A DNA stretch of 64,000 nucleotides from Bacteroidota bacterium. GTDB lineage: Bacteria > Bacteroidota > Bacteroidia > UKL13-3. The stretch is from positions 150,403-214,402 of the forward strand of contig JAZKBU010000007.1 of the NCBI GenBank assembly GCA_040388375.1, read 5' to 3'. Below, piece after piece: positions 1-6,957 of this stretch. Made by a program: the position numbers and the translations under genes. Under the pieces are notes generated by a model. The model worked only from the letters and a program-made list of their open reading frames with translations, was not told the DNA's origin and did not search any database. How positions within the stretch are numbered: the first letter of the stretch is position 1; every line of letters begins with the position of its first letter.

Positions 1-92
1 TATTTGGTAGAGTAGTCATTTAAACAAATATCGCTTCTCCCTTAACGGTATAGAATACATATTTGCAATGCACATTTTCCAAAACCATAACT

Positions 93-446
93 ATCTGGTA
101 ACTCCTTTATGGGCATTTTGAAAAAATTATAGGCATAAAGGAACTCCTTTATTGACATTTCAGAAAAATTATGGGCATCGGGACTCCATTTTTGACATTT
201 AGGCAGCAAAAAAGGTATATTTATACTCCTATATACCCTTAAAAAGTGAATGAATGCCTATAAAGGAACTCCTTTATAGGTATTTCAACATGAAAATAGC
301 AATAAAGGAGTTCCTTTATGCCTTGGGAACGTGATTCCCAGGGTACATAGGAGTTCCTTTCCTGACATTTTAACACGAAAATAGGGGTGTAGTAACTCCT
401 TTATACCTTGGGAACGTGAATACATGCCTATATAGGAGTTGTTTTG
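93..446. repeat. Array of nine imperfect palindromes at ~42 bp period
   Basis: Nine copies of a palindrome with core GGAACTCC or its complement GGAGTTCC are centred at about 101.5, 143.5, 183.5, 225.5, 268.5, 310.5, 353.5, 395.5 and 438.5. Intervals are 40-43 bp, i.e. four helical turns. Best copies are ATAAAGGAACTCCTTTAT (135-152), the 24-bp palindrome at 257-280 (11-bp arms, AC centre) and 302-319. The third and fourth copies are degenerate. The stretches between copies also resemble each other (TGACATTT at 152-159, 193-200 and 363-370; CCTTGGGAACGTGA at 321-334 and 406-419), so this is a degenerate tandem repeat with a palindromic core. It lies beyond the 3' end of the gene at 504-833. Function unknown. 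Confidence 0.85.
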
Positions 447-503
447 TTAAACTTATAATGTATGAAAAAGTAATGAGTAGGTTGTAGCCAGCAGCACTGC
501 TTA

Positions 504-833
504 CTAAATTTGAGTTGCCAATGCCCAGGTTGTGAATAAAACGGAAAGAATTATAATAAAAAGAAATTCTAAACGATTGATTCTTTTAATTTTTGTCTTG
601 TCGTAAAAGGCTGAATTTTTAAAAAAGAAATCTAAAACTTTTGAGATAAGGAAAACCAATAAACCAAGTATTAAACAAAAGCTTAAACGATATAAATAAA
701 CCTCCCAAAAATTTTCTTTTAACATTAATTCCTGTTGTTCCTTTCCACCTAAAGAAAAAACAGAAGCCCAGAAAATAATGGCAACTTCAGCAAGCAAGAA
801 AATAATTCTTAATAGGTAATAGAGGCTTTTCAA
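504..833 (-). CDS. Small three-helix membrane protein, unknown
   Basis: A 109-residue protein that I do not recognise. Three hydrophobic segments are visible at about residues 5-27, 44-68 and 87-106. Between the second and third is a short basic stretch (KTKIKRINR), which by the positive-inside rule would face the cytoplasm. There is no enzymatic motif and no cleavable signal peptide. It follows the coiled-coil membrane protein at 917-1765 on the same strand with an 83-bp gap, so the two could be co-transcribed. Immediately downstream lies the palindrome array. A small membrane accessory protein is all that can be said; a chance ORF is unlikely given the coherent membrane topology. Confidence 0.55.
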   Translation of the reverse strand: MKSLYYLLRIIFLLAEVAIIFWASVFSLGGKEQQELMLKENFWEVYLYRLSFCLILGLLVFLISKVLDFFFKNSAFYDKTKIKRINRLEFLFIIILSVLFTTWALATQI

Positions 834-916
834 TAGTATTATAAAGTTTGTTTAGTGTTTTGTTGAATACACACGCCAAATGCGTGCGCTAGCTAGGTTC
901 AGTTATAGGTCTTGAA

Positions 917-1765
917 TTAAGATAAGCGTGTAGATCGTCTTCTAGTCACTTCATACTTATGCATATTCTTAAAAATATCAACTTCCAGTTCAGTGTATGG
1001 TACTCCATTGTCAGCATCTGTATAAATTCTATTTTTACCGTCAAATTCTTCAATTACGTGTAATCCATTTTCAAACTTAATAATAACTTTTTCATTCTCT
1101 TTCATATCCTTTTCCATCAATTCCCTTTGTAACTCTTGAATTTGTTTATCTTTATCAAATATCATATTATTAAGCTCTTTCATTTCCGCTCTTAATTCGC
1201 TATATCTCATTTCGAAAATTTTCTGTTCATCATTTGCCATTTCATCTCTATGATTAAGTCGAGACTTAAATTCGTCAATTAATAATCTATCTTGTTTTTT
1301 TTCATTTTCATAATCATCTTGTAATTGTTTATTTTTCTCTTGAAGTTCCTCAACAAGTTTATTATGTGTATTTTTTTCTCTATATTCTGTTTTAGCTTCT
1401 TCTCGTTTAATTTCTTCTATGGCAATTTGTGTTTCATTATCAATTTTTTGCTTTTGCTTTTCCATCTGAATGGCATTTCGTTTCACTAGCGGAAATTTCA
1501 ATAGTTCGTCAAATAGAAGATTTAAAAAAGGAAGAATTAAAACATAAAAGATAGCTGCTAATAATGGTAACAAAAGAACTAACACGATATTTGAAAACTC
1601 GGTTTCTATGTATTTAATTTTGTCCTCAATTATTTGTGAAGATAAAATGATAAATACAATTGGTTTCCAATTGAACAATACCCAAGAAGTTATAAAAGAG
1701 CCAATAAATGGATTCTTGACTCTATCTTCTGTTGTTTTAAAAATTGATTGTAAAAATTCTTTCAT
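917..1765 (-). CDS. Membrane-anchored coiled-coil protein, unknown
   Basis: A 282-residue protein of unknown function. The N-terminus is a short amphipathic segment ending in NPFIGSF, followed by two hydrophobic helices at about 24-44 and 57-88. Residues about 98-225 are a highly charged Lys/Glu/Gln-rich coiled coil. The last ~55 residues form a small separate region (VIIKFENGLHVIEEF then a basic RRRSTRLS end), possibly a ligand-binding or protein-binding tail. The layout suggests an inner-membrane anchor holding a long cytoplasmic rod. I recall the NPFIGSF-W-FNWKP membrane segment from uncharacterised bacterial proteins but cannot name a family. It may form a unit with the small membrane protein downstream. 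Confidence 0.65.
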   Translation of the reverse strand: MKEFLQSIFKTTEDRVKNPFIGSFITSWVLFNWKPIVFIILSSQIIEDKIKYIETEFSNIVLVLLLPLLAAIFYVLILPFLNLLFDELLKFPLVKRNAIQMEKQKQKIDNETQIAIEEIKREEAKTEYREKNTHNKLVEELQEKNKQLQDDYENEKKQDRLLIDEFKSRLNHRDEMANDEQKIFEMRYSELRAEMKELNNMIFDKDKQIQELQRELMEKDMKENEKVIIKFENGLHVIEEFDGKNRIYTDADNGVPYTELEVDIFKNMHKYEVTRRRSTRLS

Positions 1766-1888
1766 AGCTTAAATATTATTATATAATATCACCAGCAACA
1801 TACTTACCCTTTTCCATTCATACAAGAGTAGAAATACCTTTTTTTAGTAGTAGAAATACTCTTTTTGCAAATGACAAAAGGGCATCAA

Positions 1889-1933
1889 ACAAAAAAGGAT
1901 TGCCGTGGTATAAACCAGCAGCAATCCTTTTAT
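1889..1933 (-). terminator. Terminator of the nrdBA-thioesterase operon
   Basis: Arms AAAAGGATTGC (1893-1903) and GCAATCCTTTT (1921-1931) pair, with an inner TGGT/ACCA stem and an ATAA loop. Read on the minus strand the stem ends in a T6 run, just after the stop codon of the thioesterase gene. Confidence 0.85.
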
Positions 1934-1951
1934 AAGTGTAAAAATTAAATA

Positions 1952-2338
1952 TTATTTAATAATAAGGGTTGACTTCTTGTTGTCGTCTATGGCTACAAAG
2001 GTAAACTCACCGGTAACGGCTTTTTCGCGGCCCTCGGTATACATTTGTTCTATATATATTTCAACACGTACCTTTAAGCTCGTAGTACCAATATAGGTTA
2101 CTTTACCCACCAGCTCAATAATGGTTCCTGCAGGAATAGGCTTTTTAAAATCTATCCGGTCGCTGCTAACGGTTACCATTTTCTGGCGGCTGAAACGGGT
2201 GGCTGTTATAAAGGCCACTTCGTCCATCAGGTGCATGGCACTGCCTCCAAACAAGGTATCGTAATGGTTAGTGGTATTGGGAAATACCGCTTTAAATATA
2301 CGTGTTTCGGAGGCTTGTATTTTCTGTTCTAATGTCAT
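1952..2338 (-). CDS. Acyl-CoA thioesterase, hotdog fold, YciA-like
   Basis: A 128-residue single hotdog-domain protein that should hydrolyse acyl-CoA thioesters in the cytosol. The family signature is clear: N-H-x-x-x-x-LFGG near residue 30 is followed by a central helix (MHLMDEVAFITATRFS) and the conserved VTVSSDRIDFKKPI strand, as in the YciA / brown-fat-thioesterase group. Length is normal for one hotdog unit, and such proteins work as multimers. It begins 12 bp after nrdA and ends at a strong terminator, so it is the last gene of the ribonucleotide reductase operon. Substrate chain length cannot be read from sequence. The link to DNA precursor synthesis is not obvious and may be only positional. 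Confidence 0.85.
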   Translation of the reverse strand: MTLEQKIQASETRIFKAVFPNTTNHYDTLFGGSAMHLMDEVAFITATRFSRQKMVTVSSDRIDFKKPIPAGTIIELVGKVTYIGTTSLKVRVEIYIEQMYTEGREKAVTGEFTFVAIDDNKKSTLIIK

Positions 2339-2350
2339 GGTTGCTTTTGT

Positions 2351-4744
2351 TTATGAGCCACAGCTAATACAACCATCTTCCATGGTACACACAGGTCCGT
2401 CTATTTGCACAGGTTCTATGGTATCGGTATTGGCTTGTGGTTTGTTTTCGCTTACCGGAATAATAGGGTTTATTTCGTTGCTGCCTTGTTTCTCTACCGT
2501 AAACTGTACGGCTTGCGTAGCTGCCTGGCTGCGTAAATAATACATACCTGTTTTTAAGCCTTGTTTCCAGGCATGGAAATGCATAGAAGTGAGTTTAGAA
2601 GCGGTAGGATTATCTACAAATAGGTTTAACGATTGCGACTGGCAGATAAAGGCACCCCTGTCGGCAGCCATATCTATAATATTACGTTGTTTTATTTCCC
2701 AAACGGTTTTGTAAAGCTCTTTAATATCGGCAGGTATTTCTTCAATGTTTTGTATAGAACCATTGGCAGCCACAATTTTGTTTTTCATGCTGTTGTTCCA
2801 TAAGCCTAAATTAACCAGGTCTTTTAACAAGTGTTTGTTTACAATAATAAACTCCCCGCTTAACACGCGTCTGGTATATATATTGGAAGTATAAGGCTCA
2901 AAGCACTCGTTGTTACCAAATATTTGCGAGGTAGAAGCCGTAGGCATAGGTGCTACTAACAATGAATTGCGTACACCATATTGTTTTACCTCTGCTTTTA
3001 AAGCCGTCCAGTCCCAACGGTTGGTAGGGGTTACGCCCCACATATCGAACTGGAATATACCTTTCGATACCGGTGAGCCTTCATAGGTTTGGTAAGCTCC
3101 GTCTTTTTGCGCCAAATCTTTACTGGCGGTCATAGCAGCAAAGTAGATGGTTTCGAAAATGTTTTTGTTTAACATTTTTGCCAACTCGCTTTCAAAAGGT
3201 AAACGCAACAATATAAATACATCGGCTAAACCCTGTACACCTAAACCTATAGGGCGGTGTTTCATGTTAGAGGTACGGGCTTCTTCTACCGGGTAGTAGT
3301 TGTTGTCTATTATCTTGTTTAAGTTTTTGGTTATTTCATACGTTACCTCGTATAGTTTTTGGTGGTCAAACTGACCATTGATAACAAAACGAGGCAATGC
3401 TAATGAGGCTAAGTTACACACCGCTACTTCATCGGGGCTGGTGTATTCCATTATTTCGGTACACAGGTTACTGCTTTTTATAGTACCTAAGTTTTGCTGG
3501 TTGCTTTTGCCATTGGCGGCATCCTTATACAACATATAAGGTGTGCCTGTTTCTATCTGCGATTGCAAAATGGCAAACCATAGGTCTTGTGCTTTAACGG
3601 TTTTGCGGGCTCTGCCTTCGGCTTCGTATTTGGTATACAAGGTTTCAAACTCAGCTCCCCAACAGTCGCTTAAGCCCGGTGCTTCGTTAGGGCAGAATAA
3701 GCTCCACTCACCATTGGCTTCTACGCGTTTCATAAATAAATCGCATATCCATAAAGCAAAAAACAAATCCCTGGCTCTCATTTCTTCTTTACCGTGGTTT
3801 TTGCGTAAGTCTAAAAACTCAAACACATCGGCATGCCAAGGCTCTAAGTATATAGCAAAAGCGCCTTTGCGTTTTCCTCCCCCTTGGTCTACATAACGGG
3901 CTGTATCGTTGAATACGCGTAACATAGGTATAATACCATTGCTGGTACCGTTGGTACCGCCAATATAGCTGCCGGTGGCTCTTATATTGTGTATAGCTAA
4001 ACCTATACCTCCGGCACTTTGCGAAATTTTAGCCGTTTGCTTTAATGTATCGTAAATACCATCAATGCTATCGTCCTTCATGGTTAACAAAAAGCACGAG
4101 CTCATTTGTGGCTTAGGCGAACCTGCATTGAAAAGGGTAGGCGTGGCGTGGGTCATCCAACGCTCGCTCATTAAGTGGTAGGTTTTTATAGCCGATTCAA
4201 TATCTTCTTTATGAATACCCACGGCTACGCGCATATACATGTGTTGCGGACGTTCTGCTATTTTGCCATCTATCTTTAACAGGTACGATTTTTCTAAGGT
4301 TTTAAACCCAAAGTAATCAAACCCAAAATCGCGGTCGTATATAATGGTACTATCCAACAGCTCGGCATGCTCTTCAATAATAGCCATTACATCATCGGCT
4401 ATAAGCGGTAGCTTTTTACCCGAAGCTTTATCTATATAGTTATAAAGCTTGCCCATGGTTTCAGAAAAGCTCTTTACCGTGTTTTTATGTAAGTTACTTA
4501 CGGCTATACGCGATGCTAAAATAGCATAATCAGGATGCGTAATGGTAAGCGATGCAGCCGTTTCAGCCGCCAGGTTATCCAGCTCGGTAGTGGGTACTCC
4601 TTCGTAAATACCTTCGATGGTTTTTTTAGCCACATCAATAACATTGACCATGGGGCTTAAGCTGTAGCTTAGCTTCTCTATACGGGCAGTAACCTTATCA
4701 AATTTTACTGACTCCTTTTTACCGTTTCTTTTTATTACAAACAT
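2351..4744 (-). CDS. nrdA: Ribonucleoside-diphosphate reductase, large subunit (class I)
   Basis: The catalytic subunit of class I ribonucleotide reductase, 797 residues, which reduces ribonucleoside diphosphates to deoxyribonucleotides. Residues 1-90 are an ATP-cone (starts [11 protein letters not shown]), the allosteric activity site. Active-site residues are visible: redox cysteines at about C217 (QMSSCFLL) and C443 (AVCNLAS), and the N426-x-C428-x-E430 triad that carries the thiyl radical. A paired tyrosine ([10 protein letters not shown]) sits near the C-terminus for radical transfer. The tail ends in CISCGS, the swinging dithiol that is re-reduced by thioredoxin or glutaredoxin. Its partner nrdB lies upstream on the same strand but is separated by an inserted S23-type gene. 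Confidence 0.98.
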   Translation of the reverse strand: MFVIKRNGKKESVKFDKVTARIEKLSYSLSPMVNVIDVAKKTIEGIYEGVPTTELDNLAAETAASLTITHPDYAILASRIAVSNLHKNTVKSFSETMGKLYNYIDKASGKKLPLIADDVMAIIEEHAELLDSTIIYDRDFGFDYFGFKTLEKSYLLKIDGKIAERPQHMYMRVAVGIHKEDIESAIKTYHLMSERWMTHATPTLFNAGSPKPQMSSCFLLTMKDDSIDGIYDTLKQTAKISQSAGGIGLAIHNIRATGSYIGGTNGTSNGIIPMLRVFNDTARYVDQGGGKRKGAFAIYLEPWHADVFEFLDLRKNHGKEEMRARDLFFALWICDLFMKRVEANGEWSLFCPNEAPGLSDCWGAEFETLYTKYEAEGRARKTVKAQDLWFAILQSQIETGTPYMLYKDAANGKSNQQNLGTIKSSNLCTEIMEYTSPDEVAVCNLASLALPRFVINGQFDHQKLYEVTYEITKNLNKIIDNNYYPVEEARTSNMKHRPIGLGVQGLADVFILLRLPFESELAKMLNKNIFETIYFAAMTASKDLAQKDGAYQTYEGSPVSKGIFQFDMWGVTPTNRWDWTALKAEVKQYGVRNSLLVAPMPTASTSQIFGNNECFEPYTSNIYTRRVLSGEFIIVNKHLLKDLVNLGLWNNSMKNKIVAANGSIQNIEEIPADIKELYKTVWEIKQRNIIDMAADRGAFICQSQSLNLFVDNPTASKLTSMHFHAWKQGLKTGMYYLRSQAATQAVQFTVEKQGSNEINPIIPVSENKPQANTDTIEPVQIDGPVCTMEDGCISCGS

Positions 4745-4786
4745 TGTTTACTATTTATGATTTGTGATTGATGATATATGATGTAT

Positions 4787-4806
4787 ATCCCGATAGTTAT
4801 CGGGAT
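4787..4806. repeat. Perfect 9-bp-arm palindrome in the nrdA leader
   Basis: ATCCCGATAGTTATCGGGAT: two 9-bp arms around GT, 43 bp before the nrdA start. It is absent from the matching position of the other direct-repeat copy. It looks like a short dispersed intergenic palindrome of the kind common in this phylum; it could also fold in the nrdA leader RNA. Confidence 0.6.
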
Positions 4807-4820
4807 TGATTTTTGATGTT

Positions 4821-4946
4821 TTTACTTAGTGCTTTTGTTATATTCTTTATTCCTTTTTGTGCTTCTTATATATTATTGATGTTATGTTGATGCGTGTTTA
4901 TTGAAATCATATATCCTAAATCACAATTCACAAATCCCTTCATATC
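4821..4946 (-). repeat. Direct repeat copy A flanking the S23 gene
   Basis: A ~105-bp block (4821-4926), plus a looser extension, repeats nearly identically at 5368-5485 in the same orientation. Shared landmarks are GCTTTTGTT, ATTCTTTATTCCTTTT, the run TATATTATTGATGTTATG and ATATCCTAAATCACAA. This copy lies between the S23 gene and nrdA. Confidence 0.9.
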
Positions 4947-4979
4947 CTAAATCACAATTCCAATATCCTACATCATACA

Positions 4980-5336
4980 TCATACATTCCGAGCTTTTGT
5001 TGTTTTAACCGTGGCTACAAAAATGCTTACCAACTCGTTTGCTTCTTTTAGTAATGGATTGGTTATGGTATCTGCTAACAGTTCTGCTTCTGTCATTATC
5101 TCCAACCAATACATACTTTCATCAGCTTCTTCTATAATTATTTCTATTTTATAAATAAAGTCCGCTGTCGATTTTGCCCTGCAAGCCGCCCTGTAATTAG
5201 CTCCAACCGACCCCGCTGACCTTATTAATTGTTTTGCCAATTCATATCCGGCAGTACTTTTAGGCAATTGGTCACAAACCTTTAGTATGGCTATATGAAA
5301 TGCTTTAGTCCGCTTCTTTAATTCATCCCGAGTCAT
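4980..5336 (-). CDS. Four-helix-bundle protein, S23 / 23S rRNA intervening-sequence family
   Basis: A 118-residue, all-helical protein of the S23 (IVP) family. Recognition motifs are the N-terminal Phe-His helix (KAFHIAILKVCDQL), GYELAKQLIRSAGSVGANYRAA, and the final helix pair containing EADESMYWLEIM. Family members are often encoded in 23S rRNA intervening sequences or scattered as solitary genes, and are thought to form pentameric helical bundles; their role is poorly known. Here the gene interrupts nrdB-nrdA and is bracketed by ~105-bp direct repeats and by runs of degenerate AATCATA/AATCACA heptamers, which suggests it arrived as a mobile cassette. It reads in the operon direction, so it should be co-transcribed with the reductase. 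Confidence 0.93.
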   Translation of the reverse strand: MTRDELKKRTKAFHIAILKVCDQLPKSTAGYELAKQLIRSAGSVGANYRAACRAKSTADFIYKIEIIIEEADESMYWLEIMTEAELLADTITNPLLKEANELVSIFVATVKTTKARNV

Positions 5337-5367
5337 TTATGATTTGTGATTTATGAATTATGATTTA

Positions 5368-5485
5368 TTTACTTGGTGCTTTTGTTGTATTCTTTATTCC
5401 TTTTGGAGTTTCTTATATATTATTGATGTTATGTTGATGAGTGCTTATTGAATCATATATCCTAAATCACAAATCCTTTCATATC
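5368..5485 (-). repeat. Direct repeat copy B flanking the S23 gene
   Basis: Counterpart of 4821-4946, between nrdB and the S23 gene. It differs by a handful of substitutions and short indels. TTTATGATTTGTGATT also occurs in front of both the S23 start (5337-5352) and the nrdA start (4755-4770), so the similarity continues toward both start codons. Confidence 0.9.
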
Positions 5486-5515
5486 ATAATTCATAAATCA
5501 AAAATCAGCAATCCG

Positions 5516-6490
5516 TTAAAAGTCCTCCTCGGTTGAAAATACCTGCGATTCCTTGTTACCCATTACACCTGCTTTTTGATAATCGCCTACGCGTTTTTCA
5601 AAAAAGTTGGTTTTACCTTGTAAGGAAATCATTTCCATAAAGTCAAAAGGATTGGTAGTATTGTATATTTTAGCACAGCCCAGTTCTGCTAACCAACGGT
5701 CGGCAACAAACTCTATGTACTGTTGCATCAGCTTGGCATTCATTCCAATCAGGTTTACCGGCAATGCTTCGGTTATAAATTCTTTTTCAATAGTTACCGC
5801 TTCTTCTATAATGGCACGTACCTGTTGTTCAGGTAATTTGTTTTGCAGCATGCTATAAAGCAAGCAGGCAAACTCACAATGCAATCCTTCATCGCGGCTT
5901 ATCAGCTCATTGCTAAAGGTAAGCCCGGGCATTAAGCCTCTTTTCTTCATCCAGAATATAGAGCAAAAACTACCACTAAAAAATATACCTTCTACTGCCG
6001 CAAATGCTACCAAACGTTCAGCAAACGAGCCATTGTCTATCCAACGCAAAGCCCACTCTGCTTTTTTCTTTACAGCAGGTACGGTATCTATGGCATGAAA
6101 TAGTTTGTGTTTTTCCTGTGGGTTTTTAATATAGGTATCAATCAGTAAAGCGTAGGTTTCGCTGTGTATGTTTTCCATCATTATCTGGAAACCATAAAAG
6201 CACCTGGCCTCAGGCAATTGTACCTCGCTCATAAAGTTAACGGCCAGGTTTTCGTTTACTATACCATCGCTGGCTGCAAAAAAGGCCAATACATGGCTTA
6301 TAAAATGACGTTCGCCATCGTTTAAACTTTCCCAGTCTTTGGTGTCGCCACTCAAATCAATTTCTTCGGCAGTCCAAAAGCTGGCTTCGTGCCTCTTGTA
6401 TTGCTCCCAAATTTTAGGGTAGTTAATAGGTAAAATAACAAAGCGGTCTTTGTTTTCTTTTAATAATATTTCTTCGCTATTGGCTTGCAT
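5516..6490 (-). CDS. nrdB: Ribonucleoside-diphosphate reductase, small subunit (class I)
   Basis: The radical-generating beta subunit of class I ribonucleotide reductase, 324 residues, normal length. The di-iron/tyrosyl-radical segment is intact: E106-x-x-H109 in [10 protein letters not shown], with Y113 as the expected radical tyrosine, so a conventional NrdB rather than a tyrosine-less variant is likely. The C-terminus (VFSTEEDF) is the acidic/aromatic tail that docks onto NrdA. It is the first gene of the operon, and the ATG at 6490 lies directly behind a cobalamin riboswitch and a start-proximal hairpin. Transcription should therefore drop when adenosylcobalamin is plentiful, which implies a B12-dependent class II reductase elsewhere in the genome. 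Confidence 0.97.
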   Translation of the reverse strand: MQANSEEILLKENKDRFVILPINYPKIWEQYKRHEASFWTAEEIDLSGDTKDWESLNDGERHFISHVLAFFAASDGIVNENLAVNFMSEVQLPEARCFYGFQIMMENIHSETYALLIDTYIKNPQEKHKLFHAIDTVPAVKKKAEWALRWIDNGSFAERLVAFAAVEGIFFSGSFCSIFWMKKRGLMPGLTFSNELISRDEGLHCEFACLLYSMLQNKLPEQQVRAIIEEAVTIEKEFITEALPVNLIGMNAKLMQQYIEFVADRWLAELGCAKIYNTTNPFDFMEMISLQGKTNFFEKRVGDYQKAGVMGNKESQVFSTEEDF

Positions 6491-6495
6491 AGTAT

Positions 6496-6540
6496 CGTTG
6501 TTTGGTATTTATTTTTTTCGCAAAAGGGAAATAAACAACG
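6496..6540 (-). promoter_or_regulatory. Hairpin next to the nrdB start, candidate expression platform
   Basis: On the minus strand CGTTGTTT (6540-6533) pairs with AAACAACG (6503-6496), an 8-bp stem ending five bases before the nrdB ATG. It follows the B12 aptamer and could mask the translation start. No U-run follows, so translational rather than transcriptional control is the better guess. Confidence 0.55.
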
Positions 6541-6614
6541 ACAATTTGCCCCTTATAATCGGGCTAATTATTGAGTATGCTTTTTGCCTTTGTTGCGAAG
6601 GCTCGGCACAAAAT

Positions 6615-6712
6615 TATTTTGTGAGGTAATCTGACTTATCCATTATTTTTAGGAATTACAGTTGCGGCACAGCCCACGATTCACACATGGTTCCCCTCTC
6701 TATTCACCTTAA
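6615..6712 (-). promoter_or_regulatory. Cobalamin (B12) riboswitch aptamer upstream of nrdB
   Basis: Read on the minus strand, the block contains the hallmark B12 box GCCGCAACTGTAA (6668-6656), preceded by GGGAACC and GTGTGAATC. It begins with AGGT (6709-6706) and closes with CAGATTACCT (6633-6624), so AGGT and ACCT can form the outer P1 stem. This order (AGGT ... GGGAA ... GTGAATC ... CGCAACTGTAA ... CAGATTACCT) is that of cobalamin riboswitches. It sits about 125 bp before the nrdB start, with a candidate promoter at 6720-6748 just upstream. B12 riboswitches are known on class I reductase operons of bacteria that also own the B12-dependent class II enzyme. Confidence 0.9.
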
Positions 6713-6719
6713 ATGAAAA

Positions 6720-6748
6720 CAAAATAATATTGTAAAGAACTAGCACAA
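6720..6748 (-). promoter_or_regulatory. Candidate promoter of the nrdB riboswitch transcript
   Basis: Minus-strand TTG (6748-6746) and TTATTTTG (6727-6720; one mismatch to TAnnTTTG) with an 18-bp spacer. Transcription would start around 6715, right at the 5' end of the aptamer, which supports both calls. Confidence 0.55.
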
Positions 6749-6957
6749 TTGTACCACTTAATTAAAAAATTAAAGCCATTTAATTATACCATTCATGTGG
6801 ATAAATTATAAAACAAAGCAGTGGTGCGGATTAACCTCATTTAAGTAATTATTTTAAGGTAAATGATGAAAAAATAATTTTGATATATGGAAGATTATAT
6901 AATCATTATTTAAAATAGGGTAGTGATTATAAAAGTGAATAGTTATACTTTTGCCTT

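Noticed and set aside
93-446. CRISPR array
   Set aside because: Period is regular, but the repeated core is a degenerate palindrome, the 'spacers' resemble each other (TGACATTT, CCTTGGGAACGTGA), and no cas gene is visible.
5516-6490. Tyrosine-less or Mn/Fe-type NrdB variant
   Set aside because: A tyrosine (Y113) occupies the expected radical position after the E-x-x-H motif.
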